Shown here piece after piece: positions 36,119-46,447 of a DNA stretch of 64,000 nucleotides; positions within the stretch are counted from its first letter, which is position 1, and every line of letters starts with the position of its first letter. The notes below the pieces were generated by a model. That model saw only the letters and a program-made list of their open reading frames with translations. It made no database searches and was not told the origin of the DNA. A program made the translations under genes and the position numbers. The DNA comes from Saltatorellus ferox (lineage in GTDB: Bacteria; Planctomycetota; UBA1135; GCA-002686595), in the NCBI GenBank assembly GCA_007751475.1, contig CP036434.1:2790001-2854000 (forward strand), written 5' to 3'.

Positions 36119-37531
36119 TTGAAGACCTTCCATCCACGACTCCGCCAGGCGAATGACTCCAAGCGGGGCGCCGCGCTGCTCCTCGCCTTCCTGGTCCTGA
36201 TCGTCATCATCGCGATCGTCTACCAGATCTACACCGTCACCCAGTCGGATGCGCGGATCTCACGGAACGAGATCACTCGCTCCCAGATGGACCTGGCCAT
36301 CCGATCGGCCATGCTCCAGGTCTACGAGGACCTCGCCGAGGACGGGCGGGCCGCGATGGCCTCCGAGGCCGACAGCGGTGCGCCTCCGGGCGGTGGCGGC
36401 CAGGATCCCACGGCGGGCGCCACGGATCCTGCCGCCGCGACCGGAGAGCCCGGCGAGCCCGCGCGAAACCCCGACTCGGTCGACTCCCAGATGGACAGCT
36501 GGTACACACCCCAGTCGACCAACTTCGAGGACATCCAGATTCGGATCATGATCCGGGACGAGAACAGCAAGTACAACGTTCTCAACATGCTGAACCCGGA
36601 CGAGGAGGTGGCGGACGCAGCCTACGCCACGGTCGTTCGCATCCTCGACAAGGCGCGGGGTGATACCGACTACGACATCGGGCTCACGGAGGCCGAGCAG
36701 ATGGCCGATGCGATGCGCCAGCACATGCGGAAGCGCACGTCGTCCGACCTGCCGCGCCCACGGCTCCTCACCGAAAGCTCCGAGGACGAGGAAGCAGCGC
36801 TGCCCCTTTCCTTCGCGGAGTTCCGCGCTCTGGAGCCGTTCTCCGAGGACCTCTTCCGCGATTTCTTCGACACGGACGATACGCGGATCCACGGGATCCA
36901 GTCGTTCCTGACGATCTTCACCTCACCTACCGTTGGCACCGAAGAGCCAGGCGAAGGAATCCCCCAGGGTTCCGGAGGCTTCGCGGTCAACGTGAACACC
37001 GCGCCGCTCGCGGTGCTCGCCTCGCTGCTGGAGAGCCGCGACGTCAGCTACCGGCTCTGGGACGAGATCCTCGAGTACCGGAACATGGAGGAGGATCCGA
37101 TCGAGGGCGAGGAGGAGGGCGTCGAGGAGGTCGAGCCCGAGCCGATGCTCGATGAGTACGGCGAGGAGATCCTCCCCAAGCAGATCTTCGATTCGCTCGA
37201 CGAGCTGGAGGAGGTCTTCGAATTCAAGGGACTGCTCGAGGCCGAGAAGACGAAGGTGCGCGATCGCCTGCAGGTGACGAGCGACGTCTTCGAGATCATC
37301 CTTGCCGCGCGCATCTCGACCGCCTCGGAGGCCCAGGAGCGCCTCGAGTTCGATTCGCGCCGCGAACAGGAGGAGTACTTCCGGTCGGGTAAGCACCTGG
37401 TCCGGATCGTGCGTACCGTGATCTGGCGCCGTCAGTCGGAAGACGACATTCTCATCACGCCGCTGGTGCCGTGGGAGGTGATCGACAACGCGCCGCTCCA
37501 GGTCCTCGATTACCCCGACGAGGATCGGTGA
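36119..37531 (+). CDS. GspK-like general secretion protein
   Basis: 470 aa from a TTG; there is no other start before the membrane segment. A basic N-terminus (RQANDSKRG) precedes a hydrophobic helix (AALLLAFLVLIVIIAIVYQIY, about 18-38), then DARISRNEITRSQMDLAIRSA, as in type II secretion minor pseudopilin K. The periplasmic part has FAVNVNTAPLAVLASLL, the helix-hairpin-helix-like T2SS K signature, and a long acidic insertion (~330-350, poly-Glu). It lacks a classical Glu+5 pseudopilin cleavage motif as far as I can see. It follows the secretin gene and its stop overlaps the next start by 1 nt (TGATG). Confidence 0.8.
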   Translation: MKTFHPRLRQANDSKRGAALLLAFLVLIVIIAIVYQIYTVTQSDARISRNEITRSQMDLAIRSAMLQVYEDLAEDGRAAMASEADSGAPPGGGGQDPTAGATDPAAATGEPGEPARNPDSVDSQMDSWYTPQSTNFEDIQIRIMIRDENSKYNVLNMLNPDEEVADAAYATVVRILDKARGDTDYDIGLTEAEQMADAMRQHMRKRTSSDLPRPRLLTESSEDEEAALPLSFAEFRALEPFSEDLFRDFFDTDDTRIHGIQSFLTIFTSPTVGTEEPGEGIPQGSGGFAVNVNTAPLAVLASLLESRDVSYRLWDEILEYRNMEEDPIEGEEEGVEEVEPEPMLDEYGEEILPKQIFDSLDELEEVFEFKGLLEAEKTKVRDRLQVTSDVFEIILAARISTASEAQERLEFDSRREQEEYFRSGKHLVRIVRTVIWRRQSEDDILITPLVPWEVIDNAPLQVLDYPDEDR

Positions 37532-39153
37532 TGGTCGAGGCGTCGGAAGAGGTTCGTTTCGACCCGCTGAAGGTCGAGGTCTTCCATCATCTCTTCGCCG
37601 CCGCAGCGGAGGAGATGGGCGTATCGCTTCAGCGGTCGGCGTTCAGCGTCAACATCAAGGAGCGCCTCGACTTCTCGTGCGCGATCTTCACCGCCGATGG
37701 CGCGATGGCCGCGCAGGCCGCGCACCTGCCGGTTCACCTCGGCGCGACGCCGCTCTCGGTCGCGGCCGCGATCGCGCGGCATCGGCTCGCGCCAGGGGAC
37801 GTCGTCTTCCTGAACGATCCCTTCGACGGCGGGACGCACCTTCCTGACATCACGTCGGTGGAAGGGGTGTTCGATCCCGACGCAATGAACGCGGGCGAGG
37901 ATCCGGAGCCGCTCTTCTACTGCGTATCGCGCGCTCACCACGCGGACGTCGGCGGTGCGTTTCCTGGCTCGATGGCGCCCGCCCGCGACGTCCACGGGGA
38001 GGGGCTCCGCATGCCGCCCGTGAAGCTCGTCCGGCGCGGAACGATCGACCAGGATCTCCTGGAGATGTTCCTTGCCAACGTCCGGGTTCCGGCCGAGCGC
38101 CGCGCCGATCTCCTCGCGCAGCTTGCCGCCAGTCGTGCGGGTGTCGTGCGCCTGCGGGCGATGATGCGGGAGCACGGGGCCGCCGAACTCACGGCGCGCG
38201 CCCGGGATCTCGTCGCCTGGACGGCGTCCCTCACGAAGGACCGGATCGCCAGCCTGAAGCCCGGCACATGGCGCTTCGAGGACGTCCTGGAGGGCGGAGC
38301 TGACGGTCGGGGCGAACTCCTGCCGCTGCGGCTGGCTCTCCTGTCCGACGGCGAGCGCCTCGTCTTCGACTTCAGGGATTCCGCCGCCCAGGCCATGGAT
38401 GGCGCGCCGGTGAACACGACCCGCGCGGTCACCGTGTCGGCGGTTTTCTACTGCCTGCGCCTCCTGCTGCCCGAGGGCACGCCGACGAACGCTGGAATCC
38501 TGGAGCGCGTCGAAATCCTGACGACGCCTGGCACGGTGGTGGACGCCGCCTATCCTGCTGCGGTGGCCGCGGGCAACGTCGAGACGAGCCAGCGACTCGT
38601 GGACGTGATCCTCGGCGCGATGGCCCGGATGCTTCCCCTGGACGTGCCTGCCGCAAGCGCGGGGACGATGAACAACCTCTCCTTCGGCGGCACCACGGCG
38701 TCCGGGCGATCCTTCACGCACTACGAGACCCATGGAGGGGGCGCAGGCGCAGGCCCCCGCTTCGCCGGGGCGCACGCCGTGCAAACGCACATGACGAACA
38801 CCCGGAACACGCCCATCGAGGCGCTGGAGACCGAAATGCCGGTTCGGGTGCTGAGTCAAACGGTGCGGCGGGACAGCGGAGGCAAGGGGGCGCGCGCCGG
38901 AGGAGACGGAATCGTGCGGCGGCTGCGCTTTCTCGTCGACGTTCGCCTCGCCTGGATGGGAGAGCGCCAGCGCCAGGCGCCCTACGGCCTCCAGGGCGGA
39001 CAGCGGGGCAGCCTGGGCACCGCATCGGTGCAGCCTCCGGGTGAGCCAGCCCGGACGCTGGATCCGAAAGCAGCGCTCGACCTGCCGGCCGGCGCTGAAT
39101 TCGAGGTTCGTACCCCGGGAGGTGGGGGTCACGGAGACCTCCCACCTGTATGA
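37531..39153 (+). CDS. Hydantoinase B/oxoprolinase family protein
   Basis: 540 aa from the ATG at 37531, overlapping the preceding stop by 1 nt. It matches the HyuB family along its length: FAAAAEEMGVSLQRSAFS, CAIFTADGAMAAQAAHLPVHLG, PGDVVFLNDPFDGGTHLPDIT, and the C-terminal FTHYETHGGGAGAGPRFAGAHAVQTHMTN region. HyuB works with HyuA in ATP-dependent opening of hydantoin or 5-oxoproline rings. There is no hyuA adjacent, which is unusual; the partner may be elsewhere. Coupling to gspK is probably positional only. Confidence 0.88.
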   Translation: MVEASEEVRFDPLKVEVFHHLFAAAAEEMGVSLQRSAFSVNIKERLDFSCAIFTADGAMAAQAAHLPVHLGATPLSVAAAIARHRLAPGDVVFLNDPFDGGTHLPDITSVEGVFDPDAMNAGEDPEPLFYCVSRAHHADVGGAFPGSMAPARDVHGEGLRMPPVKLVRRGTIDQDLLEMFLANVRVPAERRADLLAQLAASRAGVVRLRAMMREHGAAELTARARDLVAWTASLTKDRIASLKPGTWRFEDVLEGGADGRGELLPLRLALLSDGERLVFDFRDSAAQAMDGAPVNTTRAVTVSAVFYCLRLLLPEGTPTNAGILERVEILTTPGTVVDAAYPAAVAAGNVETSQRLVDVILGAMARMLPLDVPAASAGTMNNLSFGGTTASGRSFTHYETHGGGAGAGPRFAGAHAVQTHMTNTRNTPIEALETEMPVRVLSQTVRRDSGGKGARAGGDGIVRRLRFLVDVRLAWMGERQRQAPYGLQGGQRGSLGTASVQPPGEPARTLDPKAALDLPAGAEFEVRTPGGGGHGDLPPV

Positions 39154-39195
39154 TCGTGGCCCCCTGCTGCCCGGACCGCCGGGTGGCCTTCGTGA

Positions 39196-41491
<2,296 letters not shown>

Positions 41492-41495
<4 letters not shown>

Positions 41496-42487
41496 GCGGC
41501 GCGGACACGTCCTCGGAGTTCGAGCAGCCGGTCGCGGGCGACCAGGAGAAGGGCGCAGCAGACCAGGCGAAGGGCGCAGGAGACCAAGCGCAGGGAATGA
41601 CCCGGCGCCAGAAGGTGGTGCAGCGAACCAAGGTCGGCGGTGGACTCGCGGTCGTCGTCGCGGGGCTTCTGTACGCTGCGTCGCTCGGGCCAGGTCCCCA
41701 GATCACGCTCGGGCTGGGGGTCGTCCTCTCCCTCTGGTCGCTCGTCGAGGTCAGGCGCATGGGGCTCTTCCTGTCGCCGCTCGGCTTCGTCGTCGCAGCG
41801 CTCTCCACGATCGGCTTCGCCGCCATGCAGGTGCTCGAACCCGATGCCGTGGGCGCGGCAGCGCGAGGGCTGGCTTCGAACCCGTTCCTGGTCATTGCAG
41901 GCCTCTCCCTGCCGCTGGCAGCCCTGACGTTCCGTACGACGGTGCGACACGCCCGCGCGGGAACGAAGCCTCCCGTCAAGGCCGTTTCCACCGTGCTGCT
42001 GCTCGTCACCGTCGCGCTGCCTCTGCTCGCGCTGTACCCCATCCGGCTCGCCGGCGGGGCGGCGGGGCTGGCGGCGTACATCGGGCTCGCGAAGATCGGC
42101 GACATCGCGGGGTACTACTTCGGGAACCTGATGGGCAAGCGGAAGCCCTTCCCGAGCATCAGTCCAGGCAAGACCGTCGCAGGCTGCAATGCCTCCCTCA
42201 TCACCGCCGTTCTCGTGGGGGCGCTGTTCGTTCAGATGGGCGTCCTCGATGGCGCCCGGTACGGTCTCGTTTCGGGCGCAGCGCTCGGCGCGGCGGTGAA
42301 CCTGCTCGCGCAGGCTGGGGATCTCCTCGAGAGCGCCTATAAGCGTCGCGCGGGCTTCAAGGATTCGGGGACCACCTTCGGCCCCTCCGGTGGCATGTTC
42401 GATCTCATCGACAGCCTGATCCTGTCGGCACCGGTCGCCGCACTTCTCTGGCCCTACCTGTTCCAGTCCCGCGCTCTGCAACCCTGA
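41492..42487 (+). CDS. cdsA: Phosphatidate cytidylyltransferase
   Basis: 331 aa, overlapping uppS (ATGA). A 35-residue Gln/Gly-rich cytosolic start precedes several membrane helices. The CDP-alcohol signature region is present as YKRRAGFKDSGTTFGPSGG followed by MFDLIDS: KR-x4-KDSG and D-x2-DS are kept, but the usual PGHGG His is Ser and the usual DRxD Arg is Leu. The Asp pair that binds metals remains (GDIAGYYFG and D-LID). It makes CDP-diacylglycerol from phosphatidate and CTP. Assignment is firm; the substitutions may reflect a lineage variant. Confidence 0.92.
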
Positions 42488-42495
42488 CGACGTCC

Positions 42496-43644
42496 TTGCC
42501 TGAACTCACGATTCCGCTGCGCTCCCACGAGGAGGCCATACTGATCCTCGGTCCGTACGACCGGTACGCTCGCCTCTTGCGTCAGGACCTCGATATCGAG
42601 ATCTTCGCGCGGGGTGGAAACCTGCGTCTGAAGGGGCAAGAGGACGGAATCCAGGAGGCTTCGCTGCGGATTCAGCACCTCCTCGGAAAAGCGCGCAAGG
42701 GGCGCGAGCTCGGGGTACGTGAGATCGAGGCGATCTTGCTCGACCGGACGGTTCAGACCGCCGAGAGCGCCAGGGGCAGCACCGGTGGAGGCAGCGGTGG
42801 AAGCCGCTCGACCCGACTTGGGGCGGACAGGAACACGAACGGGAGCGGTCGCTCCGGCGGAATGGGGTCACTGAGTGGTGCCGGCCCTACGAATCGCTGG
42901 CAGGGGTCCCATCGTCCGGGTTCGGTTCGCTTTCGTCCGCGGGGCGTCGAGCCGCGCAGCGACAACCAGCGCCGTTACATGGACGCGATCGAGAAGCACG
43001 ATCTCGTCTTCGGATTGGGCGCGGCAGGTACCGGGAAGACGTATCTGGCGGTGGCGGCCGCCGTGCAGCGGCTCCGGAAGGGGCGCGTGCGCCGCATCAT
43101 CATCACGCGTCCTGTGGTCGAAGCGGGCGAGCACCTCGGGTTCCTGCCGGGTGACCTCCAGCAGAAGCTCGACCCCTACCTGCGTCCGATCTACGACGCG
43201 CTCCGCGATATGATCGAACCGGAGGACCTCGAGCGACTGGAGGAGGCGGGGGTCATCGAGATCGCGCCCCTGGCCTACATGCGCGGTCGAACGCTCTCGA
43301 ACGCGTTCGTGATTCTCGACGAGGGCCAGAACACGACGGTGAGCCAGATGAAGATGTTCCTGACCCGACTGGGCGAGGACTCCTGCATGGTGGTGACCGG
43401 CGACCCGAGTCAGAACGATCTGTCCAAGCAGCAGCGCAGCGGGCTCAGCGACGCGGTCCGAAGGCTTCGGGGGCTTGACGCGGTCGGGGTCGTGGAGTTC
43501 GATTCGTCGGACGTGGTTCGGCACCCGCTCGTCGGGAAGATCGTGCGCGCCTACGAGAAGAACGAAATGGGGCCCGAGCGCGCCGGGCAGTCCGGGCCGA
43601 GACCCGTCGATCGCGAGGCGCGCGAAGACGGTCGCGAGGACTGA
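42496..43644 (+). CDS. phoH: PhoH-like ATPase
   Basis: 382 aa from a TTG. N-terminal KH-like region (~1-75), then a Gly/Ser-rich linker (~85-150) absent from short PhoH proteins, then the ATPase: Walker A GAAGTGKTYLA, ITRPVVEAGEHLGFLPGD, Walker B FVILDEGQN and VVTGDPSQNDL. PhoH/YbeZ-type proteins bind YbeY and act in rRNA maturation. ybeY follows 2 nt after the stop, supporting that role. Start codon is weak; no ATG is close. Confidence 0.93.
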   Translation: MPELTIPLRSHEEAILILGPYDRYARLLRQDLDIEIFARGGNLRLKGQEDGIQEASLRIQHLLGKARKGRELGVREIEAILLDRTVQTAESARGSTGGGSGGSRSTRLGADRNTNGSGRSGGMGSLSGAGPTNRWQGSHRPGSVRFRPRGVEPRSDNQRRYMDAIEKHDLVFGLGAAGTGKTYLAVAAAVQRLRKGRVRRIIITRPVVEAGEHLGFLPGDLQQKLDPYLRPIYDALRDMIEPEDLERLEEAGVIEIAPLAYMRGRTLSNAFVILDEGQNTTVSQMKMFLTRLGEDSCMVVTGDPSQNDLSKQQRSGLSDAVRRLRGLDAVGVVEFDSSDVVRHPLVGKIVRAYEKNEMGPERAGQSGPRPVDREAREDGRED

Positions 43645-43646
43645 GG

Positions 43647-44120
43647 TTGAGTTCGTTCACCTGGACGCAGGAGGCGGGTGAGCCCTTTCTCTCGGAGGCG
43701 GAAGCGCTGCGGGCGCTGGAAGCTGCGCTCGAACATGGGGGGCGAGCGGGAGCTGCCGTCGACCTCGTGGTGGTGGGGGCGAGGACCCTCGCGGATATGC
43801 ACGGGCAGTTCCTCGAAGACCCGTCGGAAACCGACGTGATCACGTTCGACCTTGCCGACGACGATCTTCCTGCCGACGTGCCCCGCGGCCCGGAAGGGGA
43901 GATCTACCTCAGCGCGGATCGCGCTCGGGACGAGAGCGCGCGTCGGGAGGTCTCCGCGGCGAGAGAGCTGTCTCTCTACATCGTGCACGGCGCGCTCCAT
44001 CTCTGCGGTATGGACGACCACTCCGAAGAGGATCGGCTGGCCATGCGCCTCGCCGAGAGGTCCGTCATGGCTCGACTCGGGTACGCCGAGGACACCGCGC
44101 CGCACGATCGAGCGGAATGA
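43647..44120 (+). CDS. ybeY: Endoribonuclease YbeY
   Basis: 157 aa from a TTG. The zinc-binding motif HGALHLCGMDDHSEEDR (His-x3-His-x5-His) and the upstream segment SETDVITFDLAD are the family hallmarks. YbeY takes part in 16S rRNA 3'-end maturation and ribosome quality control. It is directly downstream of phoH, the conserved pair. Confidence 0.95.
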   Translation: MSSFTWTQEAGEPFLSEAEALRALEAALEHGGRAGAAVDLVVVGARTLADMHGQFLEDPSETDVITFDLADDDLPADVPRGPEGEIYLSADRARDESARREVSAARELSLYIVHGALHLCGMDDHSEEDRLAMRLAERSVMARLGYAEDTAPHDRAE

Positions 44121-44422
44121 GAGCCCGGACGCGGCCTGCCCGGGAGCCCGTGTTTCGGGGGCAAAAATGCTCGAAAATCTCACGGGGGCCGGGCAAATCC
44201 GGATCATGCATAAACCCTCATCCTCGGCCGTTATTGGCTTATCGGGGCGGGTTTGGGACACCTGGGCGACGCCTCCATGGCGCCAATCGTCAAGGTCATG
44301 GGACGAGGCAGTTGATCCCGATGGCCTCGGATCGGTACGAAGGACCCAGCGGAGGGCGGTTTTTGTCGCCCTCCGTTCTCCACTGACCTCGCCACCGCAC
44401 CCTCCTCGAACTCCTTTCGCCG
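44121..44422. other. Intergenic region before the sigma factor
   Basis: 302 bp, no ORF I can support. It holds a perfect 8-bp hairpin (GGAGGGCG / CGCCCTCC, loop GTTTTTGT, 44351-44374). It may carry the sigma-gene promoter; boxes are not clear. Confidence 0.4.
44351..44374. terminator. Hairpin upstream of the sigma gene
   Basis: Eight perfect pairs and an 8-nt T-rich loop, 49 bp before the sigma gene start. No T tail on either strand, so it may be an mRNA leader structure instead of a terminator. Confidence 0.35.
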
Positions 44423-45268
44423 TTGTCTTCCGATCAGGAATCCCCGGATGCCCAGCCGCTCGCCAGCGCGGCGGAGCTCAAGGCTGTAGAAGCCAAACGG
44501 CTCTGGGACGAGTTTTTCAAAGTCCCAGGCGATGAGACGCGCAACTCGCTGGTCGAGTGGTATCAGGGACTGATCGCGCAGATCGTTCGACGCTTCGGGT
44601 CGCGGCTGCCGAGGTCCGTCGATCGCGGAGATCTGGTGACCGCCGCGAACATGGGGCTCATCAGCGCCATCCATGGCTTCGATCCGGAGCGCGGTGTGCG
44701 GTTCGAGTCGTATTGCGAGCTGCGCGTGAAGGGAGCTCTCCTCGATGAGCTGCGGTCCCAGGACTGGCTACCGCGCCCCTGGCGCCAGAAGATCGAGCAG
44801 CAGAAGCGTACGGTCGAGCACCTTCGCCGTGAACTCGGGCGCGAGCCCGGTGACGGGGAGATCGCTTCGGCGATGGGCTTCGCGCTGGACGTGTATCAGC
44901 AAACCTTCGGCGTGGGGCTGCCCGGTACGCCGAGCGGGTCCATGCCGTCGGGGGAGAGTGGCAGCGATGATGGGGGATCCCAGGTCAGCGCGCTCGACAT
45001 CGTCCAGGATCGAAGCGTCGAGACCCCCGGGGATCAGCTCTCCAGGGATGAGCTGCTCCAGCTCGCTTCGCAGCGCATGACCGACCAGGAGCGTCGCATC
45101 GTCTACCTCAAGTACTGGGAAGAGATGCCCATGCGCGAGATCGGTGAGCTGACGGGACTCTCCGAGTCCAGGGTCTGCAAGATTCACACGCGACTGATCG
45201 ACCGTCTGCAAGATCGCTTCCGGGTCAACCAGGAAGACGACCGCAGCGTGATCGAGTCGGGCTACTGA
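44423..45268 (+). CDS. FliA/WhiG-type RNA polymerase sigma factor
   Basis: 281 aa from a TTG. Sigma region 2 (LIAQIVRRFGSRLPRSVDRGDLVTAANMGLISAIHGFDPERG, FESYCELRVKGALLDELRSQDW), a short region 3 (about 125-165) and region 4 (MTDQERRIVYLKYWEEMPMREIGELTGLSESRVCKIHTR). The LRVKGALLDELR segment and overall size fit sigma-28/SigF-like group 3 factors. A Gly/Ser-rich linker (~165-190) separates regions 3 and 4. No flagellar genes are nearby, so it may control other genes. It is the last gene in the uppS-ybeY direction. Confidence 0.9.
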   Translation: MSSDQESPDAQPLASAAELKAVEAKRLWDEFFKVPGDETRNSLVEWYQGLIAQIVRRFGSRLPRSVDRGDLVTAANMGLISAIHGFDPERGVRFESYCELRVKGALLDELRSQDWLPRPWRQKIEQQKRTVEHLRRELGREPGDGEIASAMGFALDVYQQTFGVGLPGTPSGSMPSGESGSDDGGSQVSALDIVQDRSVETPGDQLSRDELLQLASQRMTDQERRIVYLKYWEEMPMREIGELTGLSESRVCKIHTRLIDRLQDRFRVNQEDDRSVIESGY

Positions 45269-45307
45269 GAGTCTCCGCGCCGGCGAGTGGCGCGAGGAAT
45301 CGGAACG

Positions 45308-45343
45308 AAAAAAAAGGAGGCCCGAGCCAAAGCTCGGGCCTCC
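45308..45343 (-). terminator. Intrinsic terminator, minus strand
   Basis: Perfect 12-bp stem (GGAGGCCCGAGC / GCTCGGGCCTCC) with CAAA loop (45316-45343). On the minus strand it is followed by eight T (A run 45308-45315 on plus). It fits a minus-strand transcript that ends here, though no minus-strand gene is evident upstream. On plus it is only a hairpin after the sigma gene. Confidence 0.85.
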
Positions 45344-46447
45344 CGCGAAGATTTCTCGGAACCGAGCGCCGCCGAAGCTGCGCGCGGGAACCGTCGATCA
45401 CACAGCGCCCGAAGACGCGGTGGTTTCCCCCCGACGATTCGGTCCCCGGCCGAAGCCAGCGACCCGAGGTGCAGCCGGTGCAGAGGATTCCCAATCCCCG
45501 GCGAGGCGCACGTCTCCTTCTCGTTGGGACCCGAGGCCATGACGCTGTCCCCACAGCGACCTCAGGGTCCACTCCTCCATTCGAGAACCTGCGCATATCC
45601 CCACACGCGCAGGCCTCACCATCGGAACTCCGCCACCGAGGCAGCCGAGAACCGCTGGGCCCTTCATGGTTCCGTCGACGCAGTCGCTCTGGCGACCGCG
45701 AGCCGGAAGCTCGTCCAGTGGGCGAGGCCCCTGGACGCCTTGCTCGGATCCGAGGCTGGATCCAGCCAGCCGCACAGCGCAGGCGCCCTCGTCCATCGTG
45801 GAGGCGAGGAGCACGATGACTCCGCCTTCGATGGCTGGGTGGGCGTTGGCGGTGTGGGTGAGGCTATTCAGCATGGGATCTTTGCGTTGGGAGTCCTGGT
45901 GGACTCCGAATGACAGGATCGGGCTGATGCGCCCCACCGTTCCCGGGGCGCTGGATCGCGCCTGGGGAGGGTAGGTGCCGACCTGGAAACGGAGTGAGCC
46001 GAGTCCAGGCCGGAGGGCAGATGAGGAACAGCAACGTTCCCACCGACCGATCAAGTCCTTTCCATCCGAGATGAAGCCCCCGAAGGGGATTCACGGCGCT
46101 CCTCGGACGACAGACCCGAAAGATCGGGGCTTTGAGCGACGTTCGGTAGCTCGGCTACCCCCGAAGGGGCCCGTGGCTTTGCGTCCCGAGCTTGCACTCG
46201 GTTTGCCGTTCTCGTGTCGCCGTTGGAGCAGGACAGAATACCTAGGAAATCGCAATTGGCAAATGGAAGCGGCGTTTCGGTGGGCGGAAATTCGGCCTGG
46301 CGGTCTCATGTGCCGCAGGGCACTGGATTTACGCTCGATATACATTTCGATCTGTGCCCGGAATCCTGGTCGAACACGTGCATCGGGCCCATGACAGGGG
46401 AGAATCCGGCCTCTCCATCTCCCCTGGGACATCGCTCCCCCTTGCCC
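45344..46447. other. 1.1-kb region without a clear gene
   Basis: ORFs on both strands (for example minus 45398-46054, plus 45287-45913) show no convincing domains; part of the minus ORF (about 45770-45890) has coding-like third positions. Two CCCCCGAAGGGG hairpins at 46078 and 46152. The phosphatase frame is open back to 46214, but its signal peptide begins at 46448. I looked for RNase P, tmRNA and SRP RNA motifs and did not find them. The minus-strand terminator at its left end hints at an RNA or small gene. Confidence 0.35.

Noticed and set aside
45398..46054. 218-codon minus-strand ORF before the orphan terminator
   Set aside because: Only a short part has coding-like third positions; most of the translation is low-complexity and without a domain. 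Kept only as a hint.
45344..46447. RNase P, tmRNA or SRP RNA
   Set aside because: The conserved cores (GAGGAAAGTCC, the tmRNA ends, the SRP GGAAGGGAGCA loop) are absent; a faint SRP-like string near 46010 lacks several invariant bases.
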